A DNA stretch of 64,000 nt from Bombus terrestris (lineage: Eukaryota; Arthropoda; Insecta; Hymenoptera; Apidae): positions 309,099 to 373,098 of the forward strand of contig NW_025963600.1 of NCBI RefSeq assembly GCF_910591885.1, in the 5' to 3' direction. Numbering within the stretch: the stretch's first letter is position 1; every line of letters starts with the position of its first letter. This document shows, piece by piece, positions 55,068 through 64,000 of this stretch. The position numbers and the translations under genes are program-made. Below the pieces are notes generated by a model. That model ran no database searches, was not told where the DNA came from, and saw nothing but the letters and a program-made list of their open reading frames with translations.

Positions 55068-55163
55068 GGTTGGGGTTAGGTTGGGGTTAGGTTGGGGTTA
55101 GGTTGGGGTTAGGTTGGGGTTAGGTTGGGGTTAGGTTGGGGTTAGGTTGGGGTTAGGTTGGGG
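55068..55163 (+). repeat. Telomeric repeat tract T6
   Basis: 96 bp of perfect units between SINE S2 and LINE C5; the last GGGG (55160-55163) is shared with the C5 start. Confidence 0.97.
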
Positions 55164-55433
55164 AGCATGAGGCGGGCATGGGTTCTCGGGGCGTAGGACC
55201 ACCCCCCGGGAAACCCCGATGGATCTGATGTTCCCCTATAGTCGGGTGGCGGCCGGTCGGTGCCTCTGGGACCCGTCAGGTCGCTGATCCGGTGCGAGGA
55301 ACTTCGGAGAAGTTGGTGGGCCCATGCCTGTCAAGACCACTCACCTCACCTTCTCGTGGGGCTCCCTGTCACCCTGCTCCGGACTTTCCGGGATAGGGTG
55401 CGAAAGAGTGAGTGGCACCAGGACAGATTCCCG

Positions 55434-57617
55434 ATGACGACCCGGCGAGAAACAACTTCATTCACCATGGAAGGCACAACAGATAGGAGAAACACGTACA
55501 GTACAGGGGAGGGAGACCCCAGTACCGGCGTAGTCGGGGGTAGTCAAGTGGGCCCCACTACGTCGTCAACATACGACCACGGCCGCTCGGGGGTGGGCCG
55601 CCAGGCCCCCGAACGTGTTACCACGCCTGGCGAAGCGAGAAGTCTATTCTCGGAAGAATACATGGAGACATCGAGAACTCCGAGGACGAGAAGCGGGTGC
55701 CGGGCGGGCAGCGTTTTCCTTGCGCCGGCCCCGTCAGACGGAGCAACAACAATGACAACATCTGCTGCGGGAGGATCGCGGGAGCGAGCGAGGTCGGACG
55801 ACGAAGAATCGGTAGCCTCGTTCGCGTCTCGCTCATCACTGGCATCAATCGCATCCAGGGGGAAGAAGAGGAGACTGGCGACAACAGCCACCTTGGAAGT
55901 CTCCGAAGATCTGGAGATACAAGTGAGGACGAGTTCGGCCGCGGACGTCAGCGCGGAATTAACGAGACACGTGTCCGAGATCATGAAGGTGGCGACCACA
56001 TCGTCCAACCTCAAGGGCACGTACGTCAAAGCGCTGAAGGAAGCGGCAAGCTATATCTCGGCCGCATGGAAGAGCGAGGCCCCGCGAAGGAGAGAACAAG
56101 CGGGCAGCAGCGGCAACAACGCGGCGATGAGGCTGGTGGAGGCGAGACTGTCCGCGTTGGAGGAGGAGAACGCCGCCCTTAGGAGAGAGCTGGCAAGGAG
56201 GTCTATGCCCGCGATCGAAGGCCTGCGGGGCGGCGGTGCCGACGCGGACCGCCCACGGGTCGAGGCTGCAACCCAAGAAGCGCGACTCGACGCCCTCGAG
56301 AGAAAGCTAGAAGAGTTGGGTCCCTCCATAACGAAGATGGTGGAGAGACAACTCTGGAGTCTATTGAGGCCGCAGCAGCAACAACAACAACAGCTGCAAC
56401 AACAGCGGCAGCAGCAACAAAGCACTCCCGAAACCCGACGGAGCGCGGAATACTCCGCTACTCGCCCCCCCGCCCGCACAGATCCCCCGCCGCCCCCAAG
56501 GACTCGGGAGGACGGCGGGTGGAGCGTGGTGGTAGGGAGAAAAAGTAAGATGGGGCAGAAGAACATCGCCGAAAGGAAGCTGGACGCCGCTGGAGGAGAG
56601 GAGAAGTCCCGGCCACCAGCGACTGTCCAAAAACCGTGGGCAGATAGGATGGGAGGCGCGCCGAAATCGGGCAGCGGTGGCACCGTTAAAAAGCCATTCA
56701 GGGAGGAAAAGACGTCGCCAACAGTCAAGCTCCCTCGCGCACCGAGTACATCCGCGGTAACACTGACGCTAAGCGAGGGAGCCAACATGTCGTACGCCGA
56801 CGTCGTAACGATGGCCAGAAGAGCTATCCCCCTCGGCGAGATAGGCGTGCAGGCCGTCACGATGAAGAAGGCGGTGACGGGCGCCATCGTCATCAGAGTC
56901 CCGAGGGACAAGGACAGAGAAAAGGCGTCGATCCTTGCGACGCGCCTGGCAGACGTTCTGGACCCGACCAAGGTAAGGGTCGGAAGCCCCACGATCAAAG
57001 CCGAGCTGAGAGTCACCAATGTGGACATCTCAATGGGCAAGGAGGAGCTGCGTCAAGCTCTGGCCTTGGCCGCGGGATGCAACAGCGAGGATGTTCGGAT
57101 CGGCGAGATCGGCGTCTCCAGGGGCGGACTCGGATCGGCATGGGTCAGGTGTCCGGCGGCCGGTGCCCGCAAGCTAGCTCAGGCGGGCAGGGTGGCCTTG
57201 GGGTGGTCCATCGCGAGGGTCTCTGCCATACCGAAGAGACCCTTACAGTGCTTCAAGTGCCTGGAGTTGGGGCACGTACGGGCAACTTGCACGTCCGCCG
57301 AGGATAGAAGCCGTCTTTGCTACAGGTGCGGTGAAAGCGGGCACCGCGCCAGGGGATGTCCCGCCTTGGCGCCGAAATGTCCCTTATGCGAGCGGCTGGG
57401 AGCTCCATCCGGACACAGGATGGGCGGAGTGGCATGTGCCCCCCCGAAAATCAAGAGAAGTAAGGGGCAGCTTACCCGTCGGTCTGCCGCCGCCGCCGAC
57501 ACCGTTATCACTACCATCGCCGGCGGCAACGAGAACTACGGCGGAAACGCTACCGGGGCGGAGTCACCATCAGCAGTGACGAGTGGCCGGGAGGAGGCCA
57601 TGGAGCTGGCGGAGTAA
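55434..57617 (+). CDS. LINE C5 ORF1, Gag-like protein
   Basis: 727 aa with the full domain set. Differences from C1 include TTMTTS for TTITTS, RQLWSLL for RQLGSLL just before the glutamine tract, GVQAVT for GVEAVT and VGSPTIK for VGTPTIK. The zinc-knuckle cysteines and histidines are unchanged. The better-context ATG is at 55467. The 37-codon upstream ORF is still open despite two substitutions (ggactttccgggata at about 55381-55395). Confidence 0.92.
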   Translation: MTTRRETTSFTMEGTTDRRNTYSTGEGDPSTGVVGGSQVGPTTSSTYDHGRSGVGRQAPERVTTPGEARSLFSEEYMETSRTPRTRSGCRAGSVFLAPAPSDGATTMTTSAAGGSRERARSDDEESVASFASRSSLASIASRGKKRRLATTATLEVSEDLEIQVRTSSAADVSAELTRHVSEIMKVATTSSNLKGTYVKALKEAASYISAAWKSEAPRRREQAGSSGNNAAMRLVEARLSALEEENAALRRELARRSMPAIEGLRGGGADADRPRVEAATQEARLDALERKLEELGPSITKMVERQLWSLLRPQQQQQQQLQQQRQQQQSTPETRRSAEYSATRPPARTDPPPPPRTREDGGWSVVVGRKSKMGQKNIAERKLDAAGGEEKSRPPATVQKPWADRMGGAPKSGSGGTVKKPFREEKTSPTVKLPRAPSTSAVTLTLSEGANMSYADVVTMARRAIPLGEIGVQAVTMKKAVTGAIVIRVPRDKDREKASILATRLADVLDPTKVRVGSPTIKAELRVTNVDISMGKEELRQALALAAGCNSEDVRIGEIGVSRGGLGSAWVRCPAAGARKLAQAGRVALGWSIARVSAIPKRPLQCFKCLELGHVRATCTSAEDRSRLCYRCGESGHRARGCPALAPKCPLCERLGAPSGHRMGGVACAPPKIKRSKGQLTRRSAAAADTVITTIAGGNENYGGNATGAESPSAVTSGREEAMELAE

Positions 57618-60600
57618 CTTCAACCGCCTGCTCCAATGTAACATAGGAAGAGCCAGACGGGCGCAGGACCTGCTTCTCCAGGCTATACGGGAGAATCGGG
57701 TCGCACTCGCTGTGGTGGCTGAACCATACCGCGTCCCCGACGCCCCCAACTGGATCGGGGACCTGAACGGATCTACAGCCATAACATGGACGCCGGCGTT
57801 GTGTTCGCCCGGCGCCCTGCTGGATCGCGGTAACGGCTTCGTCGCCGTCGAGTGGAACGGGATCGCGATAGTGGGCATTTACGTCTCGCCCAACAGCGGA
57901 GTGGCCTCGTTCGGGGACTTCCTGGACGAGGTCGGTGACTGCGTTCGTGGATGCATGCCTCGTCAGGTACTCGTCCTTGGGGACTTCAACGCGCGCTCGT
58001 CGCAATGGGGGGACACCAGGACGGACTCCCGCGGAAGGATGCTGACAGACTGGGCCGCGACGCTCGGACTGGTCCTGGTGAACAGGGGCACAACTAGCAC
58101 CTGCGTGGCGTGGAGGGGATCGTCCATCGTCGACGTTACCTGGGCTACCGCCGGGCTCTACCGAAAGATCCACGGATGGAGAGTGGCCGACAGAATGGAG
58201 ACCTTATCGGACCACCTCTATATAATGATGGAAATGGAGGGGGAGGCCGCCGCGCGCGACAGCAGTGCCCGACGACAACGAGAGGAGAACCGGTCCCGTC
58301 GACCACCACCACCCACACCTAGGTGGCGCTTGAAGGAGAGGGACAAGGACATGCTGCGGGCGGCGGTCACTGTCTCCGCCTGGAGCTGGGACGCACGGGG
58401 GGACAACACCACAACTCCCCCCGCCACCACCTCCACATTGGGTAGCGTCGACGAGGAGGCTGACGAACTCCACGGATACATGATCGCGGCATGCGACGCC
58501 TCTATGCCGCGCTCCGCCCCGGGAAACAGAGGCGACCGTTCCGTGTATTGGTGGACACCGGAAATAGCCGATATGCGGGCGGGTTGCATGCGGGCCCGGA
58601 GAAGATTCGTAAGGGCGCGTCGCCGCAGACGGACACACGACGAGGAGGAGATCTCTCGCCGCTATGAAGAATACAGAGAGACGAGACGCGCTCTCCAACG
58701 GGAGATCAAACTAGCCAAGGCCCGGTGTTGGGATCGATTGATCGAATTGGTCGATTCAGATCCGTGGGGGAGGCCCTATCGCATCGTTACGAAGAAACTG
58801 CGACCTTCGGCCCCCCCGCTGACCGAAAACATGGATCCGGCGTTACTGGACAACGTCATCGGGACTTTGTTCCCACGGCGGGACAACAACGAGACGTCCG
58901 CGCCAGCCCCTACCACCATCGACGGGACGGCGCCGACGGATTGGAACGAGGAACTTCGAGTGACTGAGGAAGAGTTGCTCGAAGCCGCGAAGAAGATGGC
59001 ATCCCGCGACGTGGCGCCGGGTCCGGACGGGATCCCGGGCCGGGTCTGGACGGAGTCGATCGACACCTTGGCTCCCCGTTTGCGGCACCTGTTCTCCAGG
59101 TGCCTGAAGGAGGGCGCCTATCCTCGGGCGTGGCGCACGGCGAAACTCGTGCTGCTACGGAAGGAGGGTCGACCGCCGGACGCGCCATCGGCATACAGGC
59201 CGGTGTGTCTTCTCGACGAGGTGGGTAAACTCTTCGAGAGGATCATAGTCGCCCGCCTGGAGGCACACATGGAGAGACGGATTCCCGGATGGCACGATAG
59301 CCAATTTGGATTTCGCCGGGGCCGCTCGACCGTGGACGCGGTAAAGAGGCTGAGATCCATGGCGGAGGACATGGTCGCGCGAGAAGGGGTGGCGGTAGCC
59401 GTCTCCTTGGACATCTCCAACGCTTTCAATAGCATTCCTTGGAGCAGGATCGTGGAGGCGCTGCGACACTTCGAGTCCCCGCCATACCTCGTTAGGGTGA
59501 TTCAGGCCTATCTGAACGATAGGTGGATCACCTACACAGGCAGAAACGGCGTGAAGGAGCGAAGACCGGTGGAGCGCGGCGTGCCGCAGGGCTCGGTACT
59601 CGGACCGATTCTGTGGATCACTGCCTATGACTCGGTCCTCCGAAGTCCCATGCCGCCGGGGGCTGGCATGATATGCTACGCGGATGACACGCTGGTGCTG
59701 GCCAGCGGACGATGGTGGAACGACGCCGCATGCCTGACTGAGACCGCCGTGGCATGCGCGGTGCACGCCATTCGAAGACTCGGCTTGAGCGTGTCGCCGG
59801 CGAAATCGGAAGCCCTGTGGTTCTACGACCAACGACGCAGAGGAACGCCGCCTGCGGATCTGTCGACTATAGTCATCGACGGAGAAGAGGTCCCTGTGGG
59901 ACACCGGATGAAGTACTTGGGCTTGATCGTCGACAGTAAGTGGACGTTCGAGCCACACTTTGAGTACTTAGCCCCGAAAGTAACGGCCGCAGCCAACGCG
60001 CTGTGCGGCCTTTTACCTAACATCGGCGGAGCAGGATTGGGAGTCCGCAGGCTCTACGAAGGAGTGATCAGGTCACGAGTCCTTTACGGAGCGCCCGTAT
60101 GGGCCGATGATCTGGCGGTGAGCCGGCGTAACCGGACTCTGGTGAGAAGGCTCCACAGGACGATCGCCATCCGGGCAGCGAGGGGATACAGGACGGTGTC
60201 CTACGCGACAGCGACCGTGCTGGCCGCGTCCCCCCCGTTCGAGCTACAGGCCCTTGCCCTTCGCCGGGTGTACGAACACCGGAGGGCCGCGACCTTGGAC
60301 CGACGTGCCACGCCGACGGCACCAACCGTGGACGTTCGGGAGGAAACAAGACTAGAAGCATGGGATCGGTGGCACTCGCAGCTGTTGGAAGAGGATGCGA
60401 TGCGCCCTCATCGGGCCGTCCGCGCCGTCCTGCCCAACTGGGACAAGTGGAGAGACAAAGGCGGGGTCCCGCTCACATTCAGGACGACTCAGGTGCTCAC
60501 CGGCCACGGGGTGTTCGGCGATTACCTGCTCAAGATCCGGCGAGAGGTGACGACCATCTGTCACCACTGTGGGGAGGAGGAGGACACGGCGCGGCACACG

Positions 60601-60855
60601 CTGGAGGCTTGCCCGGCGTGGGAGGTACCGCGACGTGTCTTACGACTCGAGATCGGCGAGAGATTGGCCCCCGAGACGCTCATCGAAGCTATGCTCAGGG
60701 GGCCCCAGGAGTACAGAGCCGTCCGCACCTTCTGCGAGCAAGTTATGCTCGTGAAGGAGCGGGCGGAGAGAGAAAGAGAGAAAGCCCAGCATACCAGCAG
60801 GGCGCGGCAACAAGGAGTCTCCGCGCGTCACGGACCGGCGGTACCGCCGCCGTGA
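57583..60855 (+). CDS. LINE C5 ORF2, endonuclease-reverse transcriptase
   Basis: About 1,090 aa with intact endonuclease, YADD reverse transcriptase and CCHC finger. Private residues are CVRGCMP for CVRRCMP, DSSARR for DSGARR, PPATTST for PPTTTST, and EAWDRW for EAWERW, none at a catalytic position. No early ATG; it overlaps ORF1 in the +1 frame. Confidence 0.95.
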   Translation: MAGRRPWSWRSNFNRLLQCNIGRARRAQDLLLQAIRENRVALAVVAEPYRVPDAPNWIGDLNGSTAITWTPALCSPGALLDRGNGFVAVEWNGIAIVGIYVSPNSGVASFGDFLDEVGDCVRGCMPRQVLVLGDFNARSSQWGDTRTDSRGRMLTDWAATLGLVLVNRGTTSTCVAWRGSSIVDVTWATAGLYRKIHGWRVADRMETLSDHLYIMMEMEGEAAARDSSARRQREENRSRRPPPPTPRWRLKERDKDMLRAAVTVSAWSWDARGDNTTTPPATTSTLGSVDEEADELHGYMIAACDASMPRSAPGNRGDRSVYWWTPEIADMRAGCMRARRRFVRARRRRRTHDEEEISRRYEEYRETRRALQREIKLAKARCWDRLIELVDSDPWGRPYRIVTKKLRPSAPPLTENMDPALLDNVIGTLFPRRDNNETSAPAPTTIDGTAPTDWNEELRVTEEELLEAAKKMASRDVAPGPDGIPGRVWTESIDTLAPRLRHLFSRCLKEGAYPRAWRTAKLVLLRKEGRPPDAPSAYRPVCLLDEVGKLFERIIVARLEAHMERRIPGWHDSQFGFRRGRSTVDAVKRLRSMAEDMVAREGVAVAVSLDISNAFNSIPWSRIVEALRHFESPPYLVRVIQAYLNDRWITYTGRNGVKERRPVERGVPQGSVLGPILWITAYDSVLRSPMPPGAGMICYADDTLVLASGRWWNDAACLTETAVACAVHAIRRLGLSVSPAKSEALWFYDQRRRGTPPADLSTIVIDGEEVPVGHRMKYLGLIVDSKWTFEPHFEYLAPKVTAAANALCGLLPNIGGAGLGVRRLYEGVIRSRVLYGAPVWADDLAVSRRNRTLVRRLHRTIAIRAARGYRTVSYATATVLAASPPFELQALALRRVYEHRRAATLDRRATPTAPTVDVREETRLEAWDRWHSQLLEEDAMRPHRAVRAVLPNWDKWRDKGGVPLTFRTTQVLTGHGVFGDYLLKIRREVTTICHHCGEEEDTARHTLEACPAWEVPRRVLRLEIGERLAPETLIEAMLRGPQEYRAVRTFCEQVMLVKERAEREREKAQHTSRARQQGVSARHGPAVPPP

Positions 60856-61150
60856 ATCGCGCCCAAGGAGTCATCAAGGAAGTAACAAGACCCAAGGAAA
60901 GGGGCGCTAGGGGGCGTGGTCCCCCCTGGCGGCCCCGATCTTCTGTCTAACAAGGAAGTCTCCCGCCCAGCAGGGAGATAGACGGCGAGGAGCGCTTGGT
61001 AGTATTCGCAAGAGACCCTGAGCCCTCCTCGAACAGCCGTCTGGAAGACCACCGTGGAGTTTTAGTCGGTAAGAGTCCGACACTTCCCATGCTGCTCGCA
61101 GCTGGGAGTCCATGAGGATTTCTCCACGAAAAAAAAAAAAAAAAAAAAAA

Positions 61151-61466
61151 GGTTGGGGTTAGGTTGGGGTTAGGTTGGGGTTAGGTTGGGGTTAGGTTGG
61201 GGTTAGGTTGGGGTTAGGTTGGGGTTAGGTTGGGGTTAGGTTGGGGTTAGGTTGGGGTTAGGTTGGGGTTAGGTTGGGGTTAGGTTGGGGTTAGGTTGGG
61301 GTTAGGTTGGGGTTAGGTTGGGGTTAGGTTGGGGTTAGGTTGGGGTTAGGTTGGGGTTAGGTTGGGGTTAGGTTGGGGTTAGGTTGGGGTTAGGTTGGGG
61401 TTAGGTTGGGGTTAGGTTGGGGTTAGGTTGGGGTTAGGTTGGGGTTAGGTTGGGGTTAGGTTGGGG
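61151..61466 (+). repeat. Telomeric repeat tract T7 (longest)
   Basis: 316 bp, almost 29 uninterrupted TTAGGTTGGGG units between C5 and C6. The length suits either telomerase extension between insertion events or repeat expansion. Confidence 0.97.
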
Positions 61467-61736
61467 AGCATGAGGCGGGCATGGGTTCTCGGGGCGTAGG
61501 ACCACCCCCCGGGAAACCCCGATGGATCTGATGTTCCCCTATAGTCGGGTGGCGGCCGGTCGGTGCCTCTGGTACCCGTCAGGTCGCTGATCCGGTGCGA
61601 GGAACTTCGGAGAAGTTGGTGGGCCCATGCCTGTCAAGACCACTCACCTCACCTTCTCGTGGGGCTCCCTGTCACCCTGCTCCGGACTCTCCGGGACAGG
61701 GTGCGAAAGAGTGAGTGGCACCAGGACAGATTCCCG

Positions 61737-63920
61737 ATGACGACCCGGCGAGAAACAACTTCATTCACCATGGAAGGCACGACAGATAGGAGAAACACGT
61801 ACAGTACAGGGGAGGGAGACCCCAGTACCGGCGTAGTCGGGGGTAGTCAAGTGGGCCCCACTACGTCGTCAACATACGACCACGGCCGCTCGGGGGTGGG
61901 CCGCCAGGCCCCCGAACGTGTTACCACGCCTGGCGAAGCGAGAAGTCTACTCTCGGAAGAATACACGGAGACACCGAGAACTCCGAGGACGAGAAGCGGG
62001 TGCCGGGCGGGCAGCGTTTTCCTTGCGCCGGCCCCGTCAGACGGAGCAACAACAATAACAACATCTGCTGCGGGAGGATCGCGGGAGCGAGCGAGGTCGG
62101 ACGACGAAGAATCGGTAGCCTCGTTCGCGTCTCGCTCGTCACTGGCATCAATCGCATCCAGGGGGAAGAAGAGGAGACTGGCGACAACAGCCACCTTGGA
62201 AGTCTCCGAAGACCTGGAGATACAAGTGAGGACGAGTTCGGCCGCGGACGTCAGCGCGGAATTAACGAGACACGTGTCCGAGATCATGAAGGTGGCGACC
62301 ACATCGTCCAACCTCAAGGGCACGTACGTCAAAGCGCTGAAGGAAGCGGCAAGCTATATCTCGGCCGCATGGAAGAGCGAGGCCCCGCGAAGGAGAGAAC
62401 AAGCGGGCAGCAGCGGCAACAACGCGGCGATGAGGCTGGTGGAGGCGAGACTGTCCGCGTTGGAGGAGGAGAACGCCGCCCTTAGGAGAGAGCTGGCAAG
62501 GAGGTCTATGCCCGCGATCGAAGGCCTGCGTGGCGGCGGTGCCGACGCGGACCGCCCACGGGTCGAGGCTGCAACCCAAGAAGCGCGACTCGACGCCCTC
62601 GAGAGAAAGCTAGAAGAGTTGGGTCCCTCCATAACGAAGATGGTGGAGAGACAACTCGGGAGTCTATTGAGGCCGCAGCAGCAACAACAACAACAGCTGC
62701 AACAACAGCGGCAGCAGCAACAAAGCACTCCCGAAACCCGACGGAGCGCGGAATACTCCGCTACTCGCCCCCCCGCCCGCACAGATCCCCCGCCGCCCCC
62801 AAGGACTCGGGAGGACGGCGGGTGGAGCGTGGTGGTAGGGAGAGAAAGTAAGATGGGGCAGAAGAACATCGCCGAAAGGAAGCTGGACGCCGCTGGAGGA
62901 GAGGAGAAGTCCCGGCCACCAGCGACTGTCCAAAAACCGTGGGCAGATAGGATGGGAGGCGCGCCGAAATCGGGCAGCGGTGGCACCGTTAAAAAGCCAT
63001 TCAGGGAGGAAAAGACGTCGCCAACAGTCAAGCTCCCTCGCGCACCGAGTACATCCGCGGTAACACTGACGTTAAGCGAGGGAGCCAACATGTCGTATGC
63101 CGACGTCGTAACGATGGCCAGAAGAGCTATCCCCCTCGGCGAGATAGGCGTGGAGGCCGTCACGATGAAGAAGGCGGTGACGGGCGCCATCGTCATCAGA
63201 GTCCCGAGGGACAAGGACAGAGAAAAGGCGTCGATCCTTGCGACGCGCCTGGCAGACGTTCTGGACCCGACCAAGGTAAGGGTCGGAACTCCCACGATCA
63301 AAGCCGAGCTGAGAGTCACCAATGTGGACATCTCAATGGGCAAGGAGGAGCTGCGTCAAGCTCTGGCCTTGGCCGCGGGATGCAACAGCGAGGATGTTCG
63401 GATCGGCGAGATCGGCGTCTCCAGGGGCGGACTCGGATCGGCATGGGTCAGGTGTCCGGCGGCCGGTGCCCGCAAGCTAGCTCAGGCGGGCAGGGTGGCC
63501 TTGGGGTGGTCCATCGCGAGGGTCTCTGCCATACCGAAGAGACCCTTACAGTGCTTCAAGTGCCTGGAGTTGGGGCACGTACGGGCAACTTGCACGTCCG
63601 CCGAGGATAGAAGCCGTCTTTGCTACAGGTGCGGTGAAAGCGGGCACCGCGCCAGGGGATGTCCCGCCTTGGCGCCGAAATGTCCCTTATGCGAGCGGCT
63701 GGGAGCTCCATCCGGACACAGGATGGGCGGAGTGGCATGTGCCCCCCCGAAAATCAAGAGAAGTAAGGGGCAGCTTACCCGTCGGTCTGCCGCCGCCGCC
63801 GACACCGTTATCACTACCATCGCCGGCGGCAACGAGAACTACGGCGGAAACGCTACCGGGGCGGAGTCACCATCAGCAGTGACGAGTGGCCGGGAGGAGG
63901 CCATGGAGCTGGCGGAGTAA
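61737..63920 (+). CDS. LINE C6 ORF1, Gag-like protein
   Basis: 727 aa with coiled coil, glutamine tract and three zinc knuckles intact. Differences from C1 are SLLSEEYTETPRT for SLFSEEYMETSRT near residue 75 and VGRESKM for VGRKSKM. The better-context ATG is at 61770. The overlapping upstream ORF is conserved. Confidence 0.92.
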   Translation: MTTRRETTSFTMEGTTDRRNTYSTGEGDPSTGVVGGSQVGPTTSSTYDHGRSGVGRQAPERVTTPGEARSLLSEEYTETPRTPRTRSGCRAGSVFLAPAPSDGATTITTSAAGGSRERARSDDEESVASFASRSSLASIASRGKKRRLATTATLEVSEDLEIQVRTSSAADVSAELTRHVSEIMKVATTSSNLKGTYVKALKEAASYISAAWKSEAPRRREQAGSSGNNAAMRLVEARLSALEEENAALRRELARRSMPAIEGLRGGGADADRPRVEAATQEARLDALERKLEELGPSITKMVERQLGSLLRPQQQQQQQLQQQRQQQQSTPETRRSAEYSATRPPARTDPPPPPRTREDGGWSVVVGRESKMGQKNIAERKLDAAGGEEKSRPPATVQKPWADRMGGAPKSGSGGTVKKPFREEKTSPTVKLPRAPSTSAVTLTLSEGANMSYADVVTMARRAIPLGEIGVEAVTMKKAVTGAIVIRVPRDKDREKASILATRLADVLDPTKVRVGTPTIKAELRVTNVDISMGKEELRQALALAAGCNSEDVRIGEIGVSRGGLGSAWVRCPAAGARKLAQAGRVALGWSIARVSAIPKRPLQCFKCLELGHVRATCTSAEDRSRLCYRCGESGHRARGCPALAPKCPLCERLGAPSGHRMGGVACAPPKIKRSKGQLTRRSAAAADTVITTIAGGNENYGGNATGAESPSAVTSGREEAMELAE

Positions 63921-64000
63921 CTTCAACCGCCTGCTCCAATGTAACATAGGAAGAGCCAGACGGGCGCAGGACCTGCTTCTCCAGGCTATACGGGAGAATC
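63886..64000 (+). CDS. LINE C6 ORF2, 5' part only
   Basis: The first 38 codons of the endonuclease frame are visible, including the QCNIGRA motif. The remainder lies outside the window. Again there is no ATG; the frame opens after TGA at 63880. Confidence 0.88.
   Translation, partial: MAGRRPWSWRSNFNRLLQCNIGRARRAQDLLLQAIREN

Larger units (their letters stand above)
55160..61150 (+). mobile_element. Telomeric R1-clade LINE, copy C5, complete
   Basis: The body is 5,965 bp (55164-61128), the poly(A) 22 nt (61129-61150). The left join is TTGGGG/AGCATG and the right join A/GGTTGGGG. It carries more private substitutions than C1 or C2, some shared with C0 (GVQAVT in ORF1), so it represents a slightly different source lineage. 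Both ORFs are open. Confidence 0.96.
61463..64000 (+). mobile_element. Telomeric R1-clade LINE, copy C6, cut by window edge
   Basis: Starts TTGGGG/AGCATGAGG like C2, C4 and C5. It contains the full 5'UTR and ORF1 and the first 115 nt of ORF2 before the window ends. Its 3' end is not visible. Confidence 0.95.

Noticed and set aside
28411..64000. HeT-A-like terminal addition of elements to a bare chromosome end
   Set aside because: Terminal addition would place poly(A) towards the centromere. Here poly(A) faces the predicted chromosome end and telomere repeats flank both sides, so insertion within repeat fits better.

Overview
The window looks like a subtelomere running into a telomere of an insect, most likely a hymenopteran. 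The main evidence is perfect (TTAGGTTGGGG)n tracts, an 11-bp derivative of the insect TTAGG telomere motif of a kind reported from some aculeate Hymenoptera. These tracts are interrupted again and again by LINE retrotransposons that all join the repeat at the same base. The G-rich strand is the + strand, so the chromosome end should lie to the right and the centromere to the left. No ordinary host protein gene is visible.

Layout. (1) 1-25450: a 10-bp satellite (consensus TGGACAYCGT) of 2,545 consecutive monomers that never slip out of 10-bp phase, with larger internal duplications. It also continues off the left edge. (2) 25451-26677: about 1.2 kb of mixed sequence with no recognisable gene, holding a two-copy 60-bp repeat and a strong palindrome. 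(3) 26678-26817: a short relic of the same 10-bp satellite. (4) 26818-28410: an AT-rich, dyad-rich 14-bp satellite. (5) 28411-64000: the telomeric zone. It contains a 5'-truncated LINE (C0), four complete LINEs (C1, C2, C4, C5), one LINE fragment (C3), a seventh LINE cut by the window edge (C6), and two copies (S1, S2) of a roughly 660-bp SINE. Tracts of 19 to 316 bp of TTAGGTTGGGG separate them. All elements are in the same orientation, with their poly(A) towards the predicted chromosome end.

The LINE is R1-clade-like (SART/TRAS type). A 5'UTR with several short upstream ORFs is followed by ORF1 (Gag-like, 727 aa, coiled coil, glutamine tract, three C-terminal zinc knuckles). ORF2 (about 1,090 aa) carries an APE-type endonuclease, a reverse transcriptase with YADD, and a C-terminal CCHC finger. 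A 272-273-nt 3'UTR with two hairpins and a poly(A) follow. ORF2 has no AUG upstream of its endonuclease domain.

The most interesting item is the SINE. Its first 112 bp are a 5S rRNA derivative with box A and box C retained. Its last 134 bp are a diverged copy of the LINE 3'UTR end that keeps both hairpins, one through compensatory base changes. Both SINE copies sit in the telomere repeat at the same join as the LINE. This reads as a telomere-specific, 5S-headed SINE that borrows the enzyme of the telomere-specific LINE. Together, LINE, SINE and simple repeat form a composite chromosome end.
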